From contig CAYJPT010000004.1 in the NCBI GenBank assembly GCA_964372165.1, positions 1 through 39,059 of the forward strand: a DNA stretch of 39,059 nucleotides, given 5' to 3'. Origin of the DNA: CAYJAD01 sp964372165. GTDB lineage: Bacteria; Desulfobacterota; Desulfovibrionia; Desulfovibrionales; Desulfovibrionaceae. Each line of letters begins with the position of its first letter. Position 1 is the stretch's first letter. The notes under the pieces were generated by a model. It was not told the DNA's origin and made no database searches. It worked only from the letters and a program-made list of their open reading frames with translations. Both the position numbers and the translations under genes were made by a program. This document shows positions 17,102-24,092 of this stretch, one piece after another.

Positions 17102-17434
17102 TTTACATCCTCTTTTAAGTTCTTGTGCTTTATTAAGCTGCAAGAGTCATAAAATAAATTTTTTTGCTAAACTCATGATAGCAAAAAATAGTGAAAATGA
17201 CTACCTTTGCTTTGCCCATTAATTAATTATTATTTAGAAAAGATAAGCTTAACGCATTGTTACAAAATTTTTGATGAACATTAAAATGCGATTTTAAATA
17301 ATATATTTACAACTTGAGTTTATGCCCAAAGTCTTGACTTTGGCGTAAATGTGACAAATATATATGCTGGAAGTATGAGTGCTAGTGATTATTTGTCTTA
17401 TGCTACGATAAATTTTTTATCTTTTTGTGTAAGT

Positions 17435-17456
17435 ATTTAGTTGTATAGTACTAAAT
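17435..17456. promoter_or_regulatory. Inverted repeat upstream of bacterioferritin
   Basis: ATTTAGT and ACTAAAT (7-bp arms) are separated by 8 bp, about 70 bp before the bfr start. The spacing and position fit an operator for a dimeric regulator, but it does not match a textbook Fur or PerR box closely. The rest of the 426-bp gap 17102-17527 between the divergent hisH and bfr is AT-rich and shows no gene. Confidence 0.35.
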
Positions 17457-17527
17457 TTTATTTGAAGAATATATTTATAGTTGAAGCAATTTTGTGAACC
17501 AATATTTAATTAATAAAGGAGTTTGCT

Positions 17528-18061
17528 ATGAGTGAACGTGCTGAAAGAAAGGCTAGAGTTATCGAAGTGTTAAATAAGGCTCGTGCAATGGAATTACAAG
17601 CCATACATCAATATATGAATCAACACTATAGCTTAGATGATAAAGATTATGGGCAATTGGCTGCGCAAATGAAACTCATTGCCATTGACGAGATGCGTCA
17701 CGCTGAAAGCTTTGCTGAAAGGATTAAAGAACTTGGTGGTGACCCTGAAATTGAATTAGCCGGTAAAATTGTTCGAGGTCAAAGTGTTGAAGAAATGTAT
17801 TCCTTTGATGTTGAAGAAGAAGATAATGCTATTGATGCATATAATAAGTTCTTTACTATCTGCAAGGATAATAATGATATTATATCTGCAAAGCTTTTTG
17901 AACGTATCATTGAAGATGAACAAGCGCATTTGACTTATTTTGAAAATACGGCCGGACATATTGAATCCTTAAAGGATAATTTCTTGTCTAAAATGGCAGG
18001 CACTTCATCATCTACCGGTCCATCTAAGGGATTTGTAATTAGTCAAAATGCTCAGGATTAA
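17528..18061 (+). CDS. bfr: Bacterioferritin
   Basis: Iron-storage ferritin of 177 aa that assembles as a 24-mer with a di-iron ferroxidase centre in each four-helix bundle and heme between subunit pairs. Ferroxidase ligands can be assigned by pattern: Glu22 (AMELQAIHQY), Glu55 and His58 (IDEMRHAE), about Glu97 (VEEEDNA), Glu131 and His134 (EDEQAH). Met56 sits exactly where the heme-ligand Met of bacterioferritins lies, so heme binding is expected; in a studied Desulfovibrio protein this heme is an iron-coproporphyrin. The C-terminal tail (from about 155) is Ser/Gly-rich and probably disordered. AAAGGAG precedes the ATG. The gene is monocistronic with a strong terminator behind it. Confidence 0.93.
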   Translation: MSERAERKARVIEVLNKARAMELQAIHQYMNQHYSLDDKDYGQLAAQMKLIAIDEMRHAESFAERIKELGGDPEIELAGKIVRGQSVEEMYSFDVEEEDNAIDAYNKFFTICKDNNDIISAKLFERIIEDEQAHLTYFENTAGHIESLKDNFLSKMAGTSSSTGPSKGFVISQNAQD

Positions 18062-18106
18062 AAACTAGTTTTGTGAAAATACATTGTTCAGCATCGACTA
18101 AATAGT

Positions 18107-18150
18107 TTAAGGCCTCTGCACAAGTTATTGTACAGAGGCCTTAATTTTTT
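18107..18150 (+). terminator. Rho-independent terminator of bfr
   Basis: TTAAGGCCTCTG pairs with CAGAGGCCTTAA (12-bp perfect stem) and is followed by TTTTTT. Confidence 0.92.
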
Positions 18151-18237
18151 TCTAAAATTGTAAATAATGTTTTAGTAGTATTAATTTTATAACATTATGT
18201 ACAAATTCAGCTAATCTGAATTATATAAATAGTATAA

Positions 18238-20151
18238 TTATAAAATATCCAAATAAGCTTCATTTAATATTTCTATTTCAGCATTTTGTCTAAGGTTTGA
18301 CATGTAAAGCTGAAACATTTTTTCTTTACGTTGTGTACCCAGTGCAGTGCCAATCAACTGTTTAACAGCATCAACTTGGGCTTCCTGAAAGTCTTTTATT
18401 TCTACAACACGCGCAATAATTGCACCACGCTTTCCATCAATGTTTGTTGAATAAACTGCGGGTAACCAAGAGTTAACTTCTGCATCAAACAAAGCTTCGT
18501 TTAAATCTTGGTTTGTTCCAAGCTCTCCAACTGCTCCGTCACGTTGTACGTCAACAATGAGCTTAGCTTGAGTCGCAACATCAGCAGGAGTTTCTTTTTC
18601 AAGAGTTTTACGCAAGTCACTGGCAGTTGCGATGGCTTTTTCCATTGCATTTTGTTCTTGTAAAAGTTTTACTATTTCATCTTTTACTTCTTCAAAGGGT
18701 TTTGTACTGCTATCAAGCTTGTCTTTCACTTTTGCTACGATATAAGTGTTATTTTCTCCAGCTATTGCCGCATCAAGTGGAACTCCGGCAGCTGTTGCAA
18801 AAATTTGAGCAGAGCTCTCAGGCTTTATTTGTAAGAGTTTTTCTAACTCAAAACTTGATAATAATCCGGAGTTATTTAGCTCAAGACCCTGTGCCTTAGC
18901 TGCTTCTGCTAAATTTTTGCCAAGAATATTAGCTTCAATTAAATTGTCTAATACCTCACGTAGTTTCTCCATACCCATTTCTTGCGCAAGAGCTGTTTTG
19001 ATATCATCTTCGACCTCACTTAACTCTTTTGTTCTTGCAGGTTCAACTTCATCAACCTTAATTAAGTGCAAGCCAAAGTCGGTACGAATGGGGGCTGATA
19101 CTTCACCACTTTGCATACTAAAAACTGCATCATTAAATGGTGCTACAGTATCTCCGGGGTTTATCCAATTTAGATCTCCACCATTTTCTGCAGTTGTTGT
19201 GTCTTGAGAATATTTTTTAGCAAGTTCATTAAAGTCAGCACCTGCTTTTAATTCTTGCTCAATATTTTGCATAGCCGTGCTTGCTTTTTCAATATCTTCA
19301 TTGCTGGCATCTGGTGCAATGGTTAAAAGGATATGCCTTACTTTTGCTCTGGGTTGAGTGGTGAATGAGTCTTTATTATCATTATAATATTTTGAAATAG
19401 CATCGGTCTTAATGCTTTCTGGAGCAATAATTGTGGTAGGACTTACAACAATATAATCAATATCCGCCTTTGCAGGTATATTAAATGCTTGGCGGTTGCT
19501 TTCATAATAAGCTTTTATGCTATCTTCTGCTGGTAAGTTTAAATTAGCAAGAGCGTCTTCCATAGGGAAGAATAAATACTCTACGTTGCGTTGCTCATAA
19601 GTAAAGCCTATAAAAGCATCAACTTCTTGCTCATAAGCTTCACCCGTAATTGTCACATCGCGGCGTAGCTTAGCCTCTAGTAATTGTGTTTTAACAAAGC
19701 TTTCAAATTCACTTAAGCGTTGACCCCTTGCTTCAATTAATCGTTTATAAAGTGCAGGATCAAATTGACCTTCGGCATTATGAAAGTCTTGTATTTGTTC
19801 AATCGCCTTACGTAATTCCAAAGGAGAAACAACAATATCAAGACGTTTTGCCTCTTGTTGCAAAAGAGATGCAAAAATCAATTGTTGTAAAACCTGTTCA
19901 GGCAGGCGAAATTGCTTTAGTTGCTCAGTGGTGATGCTTGGATTATTGCGACGTACAGATTCGCGCGCTTGGGCATAGGCTTGCTCAAAAGCAATAACAC
20001 TTATGGGCTCATTATTAACTGAGGCTACAAGTGTTGTTGGACTCATGCTTTGCATACTGCCAACACCCCAAAAAACAAATACTAAAATAATAAGTCCAAA
20101 GGCAAGCTTAACTCCAAATGATTGAGAGTTTGAACGAATAAAATTCAGCAT
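18238..20151 (-). CDS. ppiD: PpiD-like periplasmic peptidyl-prolyl isomerase / foldase
   Basis: Inner-membrane-anchored folding helper of 637 aa, the usual PpiD size. A single membrane helix lies at about 14-33 (VKLAFGLIILVFVFWGVG), leaving the rest in the periplasm. Residues about 38-190 are the SurA_N-like chaperone segment, with the typical VNNEPISVIAFEQAY start. One PPIC (parvulin) domain follows at about 270-370: VRHILLTIAP, DFNELAKKYSQD, NGGDLNWINPGD, FGLHLIKVDEV. The C-terminal third resembles the second chaperone-like half of PpiD. It is expected to sit near the SecYEG exit and help exported proteins fold. Single PPIC domain and membrane anchor favour PpiD over SurA. TGGAG lies just before the ATG. 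It follows the sigma-54 activator gene on the same strand after 93 bp. Confidence 0.9.
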   Translation of the reverse strand: MLNFIRSNSQSFGVKLAFGLIILVFVFWGVGSMQSMSPTTLVASVNNEPISVIAFEQAYAQARESVRRNNPSITTEQLKQFRLPEQVLQQLIFASLLQQEAKRLDIVVSPLELRKAIEQIQDFHNAEGQFDPALYKRLIEARGQRLSEFESFVKTQLLEAKLRRDVTITGEAYEQEVDAFIGFTYEQRNVEYLFFPMEDALANLNLPAEDSIKAYYESNRQAFNIPAKADIDYIVVSPTTIIAPESIKTDAISKYYNDNKDSFTTQPRAKVRHILLTIAPDASNEDIEKASTAMQNIEQELKAGADFNELAKKYSQDTTTAENGGDLNWINPGDTVAPFNDAVFSMQSGEVSAPIRTDFGLHLIKVDEVEPARTKELSEVEDDIKTALAQEMGMEKLREVLDNLIEANILGKNLAEAAKAQGLELNNSGLLSSFELEKLLQIKPESSAQIFATAAGVPLDAAIAGENNTYIVAKVKDKLDSSTKPFEEVKDEIVKLLQEQNAMEKAIATASDLRKTLEKETPADVATQAKLIVDVQRDGAVGELGTNQDLNEALFDAEVNSWLPAVYSTNIDGKRGAIIARVVEIKDFQEAQVDAVKQLIGTALGTQRKEKMFQLYMSNLRQNAEIEILNEAYLDIL

Positions 20152-20244
20152 GATTACTCCAATAATTTAATATATAATTTTGTTTGAATTTAATTAACGT
20201 AGAGAAAGGGATATACAAGGAAGGGTTTAATGACAAGAAAAACT

Positions 20245-21675
20245 TTATTCAACTTCAATGCCCATAGCTCTATATTCATTTAGTTTGTTTCTAAGTGTTC
20301 TTACAGAAATCCCAAGAAGGTCAGCAGCTTGAGTTCTATTGCCCGATGTTATCTCAAGACCTTTTAGTATCATTATACGCTCCATCTCGTGCAGTGGAAT
20401 AACAGCATCATTAAAAAGAGCTTTACTAGTCTGTGAGGTTTGGTCTTGGTCTGTGTAGTCGTCTGGTGTTGTTGTTTCTAAAGAAATTTCATCGCCAAAT
20501 ATGGGCCAAGCGTCAGGGTCTAATAAAAAATGCCCAGGATCTATAGGGCGACCATTTGCTAATAATACTGCGCGCTCCATAAGATTTTGCAATTCACGCA
20601 CATTGCCCGGAAATTCATATTGAGATAACCATTCAATAGCTTTTACAGATAAGCTGGTTTTATTTAATTGATAATCCTTGGTGTAGGTATCAATAAAAAA
20701 CTTTGCCAAGGTGAGTACATCATCACCGCGCTCACGAAGTGAGGGTAGGCGTAATGGAATAACATTTAGACGGAAAAATAAATCTTGTCGAAATTTTCCT
20801 TCTTTAACCCAATCTTCAAGGTTACGGTTGGTTGTTGCAAGTATGCGCACATCAACTCGTACTGTGTCTGCGCCCCCAACTCGATCTACTTCACCTTCTT
20901 GTAATACACGTAAAAGCTTTGCTTGAAGGGCAAGGTCCATTTCTGAAATTTCATCTAATAAGATTGTTCCACCGGATGCAAGTTCAAACTTTCCAAGTTT
21001 TCGGGCAATGGCTCCGGTAAATGCACCTTTTTCGTGTCCAAAAAGTTCACTTTCCAATAAATGTTCTGGCAGTGCTGCACAGTTTACCGCAATGAATGGG
21101 CCGTTATTACGGTCACTCCATTTATGTAAAGCACGCGCAAAAAGCTCTTTACCTGTGCCTGATTCGCCATTGATAAGTACTGTTGCTTTTGATGGTGCAA
21201 TTTGTTTTGCAAGAGCCATAACTTTTTGCACAGCTTGATGGTTGCCAACAATGCGTGGGCCCCCTGCAAAGCTTGCTATGCGTCCACCAAGGGTTGATGA
21301 ATCCGGTGCTTTGCTTGCTTGCTGTGGAGCACGGGCAACTGTTGCAATTTTTTCAAAATCTAGAGGTTCAAGCCAATAGTCTGCTGCGCCAAGCGCCATA
21401 AAGTGTTGAGCTTCTTCAGCATTGCCCTTGTCTGTGATTACGATAATAGGGGGAAATTCAGGATCATCTTGCCCAACGCTTAACAAATCCTCTGCTTTAA
21501 ACCCTGGTAACCAAGGGCGTGTGAATATAACTCCCGGCCCTGATTTGCGCACAAATGCAGAAGCCCCTTGGAGGTTTTCGGCTATACCCAATTCATACCC
21601 CGCATCCCGCAATTGCGGAAATACGCGTGTAACAGCATGGGCTGGAGCGAGAAATAGTATACGACGTGTAGACAT
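20245..21675 (-). CDS. Sigma-54-dependent activator with degenerate receiver domain
   Basis: NtrC-family regulator of 476 aa. The N-terminal about 120 residues keep the receiver shape but lack its chemistry: Arg53 stands where the phosphorylated Asp should be (IFTRPWLPG), the N-terminal acidic pair is absent (RILFLAPAH) and the conserved Lys is replaced by Glu (YWLEPLDF). The AAA+ domain, about 140-380, is complete: GESGTGKE (Walker A), GAFTGA (sigma-54 contact loop), GGTILLDEIS (Walker B) and RQDLFFRLNVIPLRLPSLRER. The C-terminus is a Fis-type helix-turn-helix (NRTQAADLLGISVRTLRNKL). It should open sigma-54 promoters without phosphorylation, as FlrA/FleQ-type or other orphan activators do. 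No histidine kinase is adjacent. Targets cannot be told from the window. Confidence 0.9.
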   Translation of the reverse strand: MSTRRILFLAPAHAVTRVFPQLRDAGYELGIAENLQGASAFVRKSGPGVIFTRPWLPGFKAEDLLSVGQDDPEFPPIIVITDKGNAEEAQHFMALGAADYWLEPLDFEKIATVARAPQQASKAPDSSTLGGRIASFAGGPRIVGNHQAVQKVMALAKQIAPSKATVLINGESGTGKELFARALHKWSDRNNGPFIAVNCAALPEHLLESELFGHEKGAFTGAIARKLGKFELASGGTILLDEISEMDLALQAKLLRVLQEGEVDRVGGADTVRVDVRILATTNRNLEDWVKEGKFRQDLFFRLNVIPLRLPSLRERGDDVLTLAKFFIDTYTKDYQLNKTSLSVKAIEWLSQYEFPGNVRELQNLMERAVLLANGRPIDPGHFLLDPDAWPIFGDEISLETTTPDDYTDQDQTSQTSKALFNDAVIPLHEMERIMILKGLEITSGNRTQAADLLGISVRTLRNKLNEYRAMGIEVE

Positions 21676-21697
21676 ACTTCTTATATACTACATTCTT

Positions 21698-21720
21698 GTG
21701 GCAAGAATAGCAAGTGCCAC
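21698..21720. promoter_or_regulatory. Inverted repeat just upstream of the sigma-54 activator
   Basis: GTGGCA and TGCCAC face each other across 11 bp, 23-45 bp before the activator start. This could be an autoregulatory operator. I looked for a -24/-12 promoter here; the spacing between TGGCAC and TTGC does not fit. The stretch 21721-22042 beyond it is AT-rich and holds no gene I can support. Confidence 0.35.
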
Positions 21721-22042
21721 TTTCAATTTGAAAATAATTTACGCATGCAATCCGTTTACAGCTACGATCTATGGTAACTTAGAAGATATTTTTAACAAAT
21801 TTTTATACAAAAATGCTGATAAATCTGCTAGGGTAAACATAGCAAAAAAATATTGCTGAGATGATAAGCATTATTGAGCAAAATATTGTAATATGTTTTA
21901 AGGCAATAATTATTCGATTATAAACGGTGGATTAATGAACTTGAATAATAATTAATTAAAATGATGTATTAAATAAAGGAATGAATTGATATTGCCTTTG
22001 TATAAAAAATGCGTGAAAAGTATTTAGTCGCACTAACTAAAT

Positions 22043-22310
22043 TAAAGAGTCCTACATAATTATTTTTGAGTGCAATTTTACTAAAAATTACAAAAAATTT
22101 AAAATTGCTATGCAGGACTAAAAGGCATAAAAATCAATCAGTTAATGGCGAAGACCGACCCAACGGGCGCATAATGTTCCCGTTAGTGAGTCTACGAACT
22201 TTATGGGAATCGAGAGCGAAGCAAAGCTCCGCCTATTTTTGATTTTTGGCCGCATTGACTAGAGCAACGCTCCAAAATCCTCTGCACAATGAATTGTGCA
22301 GGAGTCTTAA
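22043..22310. repeat. Family B repeat element (B2)
   Basis: About 268 bp, with outer inverted ends TTAAAGAGTCCTACATAATT and AATTGTGCAGGAGTCTTAA. Shares with B1 (13771-13980) the internal GCAGGAC boundary, AAAAATCAATCA, the GCGAAGCAAAGCTCCRCCTATT core, TTGATTTTTGG(C/T)CGCATTG, CAACGCTCCAAAA and the right end. It carries about 63 bp absent from B1, starting near GACCGACCCAACGGG. The right end is only 15 bp before larB, so the element occupies the larB upstream region and may carry or displace its promoter. Confidence 0.82.
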
Positions 22311-22325
22311 TTATGAGGAAAAGTA

Positions 22326-23093
22326 ATGTCAAAAGGTGAACTACGTACAATATTTGAAGACGTGGCTGCAGGAAAAATAAGTGTAGAAGATGCATTGGAA
22401 AAAAGCAATACTGCTCCTATTGAGGATACTTTGCATGGACTTACACTTGATACGGAGCGTGGCTTGCGTACTGGTATTGGTGAGGTAATTTTTGCACAAA
22501 ATAAAAGTGATGCCCAGCTTCTTTCAGCTTTGAAAAAATTGAGTAGCAGCTCAGAAGTTTTGGCTACACGTGTAAATGCAATGCAATTTGAGTTACTTAA
22601 AAATAATTTTCCTAGTGGGCATACTTTAACCGAGGGGGGACTTTTTAGTCTTGGAAAAGCACTACCCAGCGCGCCGCCATGGCCAAACAAAGGTGAAGTG
22701 CTGGTCATATCAGCAGGTGCTGCCGATAGATCCGTTGCATTAGAGGCATATGGTGCATTGTACTTTTGGGGTATTGATGCAGGATTTATTGCCGATGTTG
22801 GCGTTGCCGGCTTGCATAGATTAAAAGCACATGTGCCAGCTATGCGTGCCGCCCGTTTTATTATTGCCGTAGCAGGTATGGAAGGTGCATTGCCAGGTGT
22901 GTTAGCAGGGCTTGTGCGTTGTCCGGTATTGGCTGTGCCAACTTCTGTTGGCTATGGTGTAGGTCAAGGTGGGCAAGCAGCTCTTAGCACCATGCTATGC
23001 ACTTGTGTGCCAGGTGTTGCAGTGTGCAATATTGATAATGGTTTTGGTGCAGCGGCTTTTGCTGCTAAATGCGTAAGGCATGAAAACCTATAG
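22326..23093 (+). CDS. larB: LarB, nickel-pincer cofactor biosynthesis carboxylase/hydrolase
   Basis: 255 aa, standard length. LarB carboxylates the pyridinium ring of nicotinic acid adenine dinucleotide and cleaves the phosphoanhydride, the first step towards the nickel-pincer nucleotide used by lactate racemase LarA. The C-terminal half is related to PurE (AIR carboxylase). Family blocks seen: GLRTGIGEVIFAQ, VLVISAGAADRSVALEA, DVGVAGLHRL, VAGMEGALPGVLAGLV, VPTSVGYG, and a closing segment CTCVPGVAVCNIDNGFGAA whose first part includes the position of the reactive cysteine reported for LarB. GAGGAAAAGTA precedes the ATG. The next step's sulfur transferase, larE, is at 14907-15677; larA and larC are not in the window. 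Confidence 0.93.
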   Translation: MSKGELRTIFEDVAAGKISVEDALEKSNTAPIEDTLHGLTLDTERGLRTGIGEVIFAQNKSDAQLLSALKKLSSSSEVLATRVNAMQFELLKNNFPSGHTLTEGGLFSLGKALPSAPPWPNKGEVLVISAGAADRSVALEAYGALYFWGIDAGFIADVGVAGLHRLKAHVPAMRAARFIIAVAGMEGALPGVLAGLVRCPVLAVPTSVGYGVGQGGQAALSTMLCTCVPGVAVCNIDNGFGAAAFAAKCVRHENL

Positions 23094-23149
23094 TTTTTAT
23101 CTTATTTATGATATGTTTAGAACAAGCACAGGTGATTGCGATTTGCAAT

Positions 23150-23302
23150 TTTTTGTATATGCAGAACAACGTTGGTAAAGTTTTTTTCGCGTTGCAGCAC
23201 CTACGTGTTGCTCCGTCGCAGCAAAACCTTCCTGAAGTTGCTCTGCGAACGCTTAAAAAACAAAACTTTCTTAATTATAGCTACAAATCAACAATGATGT
23301 GA
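23150..23302 (+). repeat. Family C repeat element (C1)
   Basis: About 150 bp between larB and the c3 promoter. It aligns along its length with the minus strand of 27350-27697 once the family A insertion there is removed: TTTGTATATGCAGARCAAC, GTTGCAGCACCTA, TTGCTCCGT, GTTGCTCTGC-like, then AAAAAACWAAACTTTCTTAA and ATAGCTACAAATCAA. Inverted arms GCAGAACAAC (23161) and GTTGCTCTGC (23237) allow a large fold-back. No coding role is apparent. Confidence 0.82.
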
Positions 23303-23331
23303 GAGCAAGCAATTCTCCAACCTATGTAGTA

Positions 23332-23360
23332 TTGACAAAAATAAAAAAACACGGTAGATG
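23332..23360 (+). promoter_or_regulatory. Sigma-70-type promoter for cytochrome c3
   Basis: TTGACA, 17 bp, TAGATG, ending 39 bp before the c3 start codon. The -35 box is perfect. It begins about 30 bp after the end of repeat C1. Confidence 0.55.
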
Positions 23361-23399
23361 TCTTTTGTATTTATCATAACACGTTTGAGGAGGCGCATT

Positions 23400-23792
23400 A
23401 TGAAAAAGTTGGTTTTGAGCTTTTTAGCTCTGTTCGTTTTGGCTTTTGCTCTACCTGCACTTGCAGCTCAGCCTGAAGTCCCTGCTGATGGTATTCAGAT
23501 GAAGAATGGTAAAAAACTTGTTGTTTTTAACCACTCTACCCACAAAGATACATCCTGTGCTAGCTGTCACCATCCCGTAGACGGGAAAGAAGACTTTCGT
23601 AAATGTAGCACCGCTGGTTGTCATGATGACTTTAAAGCCAAAAAAGGCGTAAAAAGTTACTATCATGTAATGCATGCCAGAAAGGATACAAAGTTTGACT
23701 CTTGTGTAAGTTGTCACTTAAAAGTTGCTGGCACAGATGCCGCAAAGAAAAAAGAACTTGCTGGTTGTGCCAAGTCTAAGTGCCATCCATAG
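23400..23792 (+). CDS. cycA: Periplasmic tetraheme cytochrome c3
   Basis: 130 aa precursor with a signal peptide (MKKLVLSFLALFVLAFALPALA, cut after about residue 22). Four c-type heme sites alternate in spacing exactly as in class III cytochrome c3: Cys53-x2-Cys56-His57, Cys69-x4-Cys74-His75, Cys102-x2-Cys105-His106 and Cys123-x4-Cys128-His129. Extra histidines for bis-His ligation are present (His45, His48, His58, His89, His92). The mature size, about 108 residues, and the many lysines match type I c3, the electron carrier between periplasmic hydrogenases or formate dehydrogenases and membrane complexes in sulfate reducers. The start is fixed by a strong GAGGAGG. Monocistronic, with its own promoter and a strong terminator. 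Confidence 0.95.
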   Translation: MKKLVLSFLALFVLAFALPALAAQPEVPADGIQMKNGKKLVVFNHSTHKDTSCASCHHPVDGKEDFRKCSTAGCHDDFKAKKGVKSYYHVMHARKDTKFDSCVSCHLKVAGTDAAKKKELAGCAKSKCHP

Positions 23793-23814
23793 TCTTTTTT
23801 ACTTGATTTTTGTA

Positions 23815-23856
23815 TAAAATGTATAAAGCCCGCTTTTGCGGGCTTTATACATTTTA
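23815..23856. terminator. Strong bidirectional terminator after c3
   Basis: A perfect 19-bp stem (TAAAATGTATAAAGCCCGC against its complement) closes on a TTTT loop. T and A tracts within the arms allow termination on both strands. Confidence 0.93.
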
Positions 23857-23903
23857 TGGCTTATATTTATTAGTTATAAGTGCATTATGCAAAGGACTTA
23901 TAT

Positions 23904-23932
23904 TTGCCAAATGAAAAAAAATATGTTATGAT
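23904..23932 (+). promoter_or_regulatory. Sigma-70-type promoter for the acidic repeat protein
   Basis: TTGCCA, 17 bp, TATGAT, leaving a 5' leader of about 150 nt before the ATG at 24093. The rest of the 300-bp gap 23793-24092 is the c3 terminator and AT-rich leader. Confidence 0.5.
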
Positions 23933-24092
23933 AAAGCAGTATTAGATTTGGCATGCTTGTAACTAACTAAATTGTATGTTGAATTGATGTGTGTAAAAAA
24001 AGTTGGTGTATCTTAAATTAGTCAATTATAATTAAAAGCAATTGATACCATAAAAAAATTTTAATTCAAAAATTAAACACACAGAGGCCAAT

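Noticed and set aside
21698..21735. A sigma-54 (-24/-12) promoter upstream of the NtrC-type gene
   Set aside because: On the minus strand TGGCAC is followed by TTGC at 0 or 9 bp instead of the required 5, so it was kept only as an inverted repeat.
23108..23302. A 64-aa plus-strand frame after larB
   Set aside because: It lies in repeat C1 and is not preserved in the second copy of that repeat.
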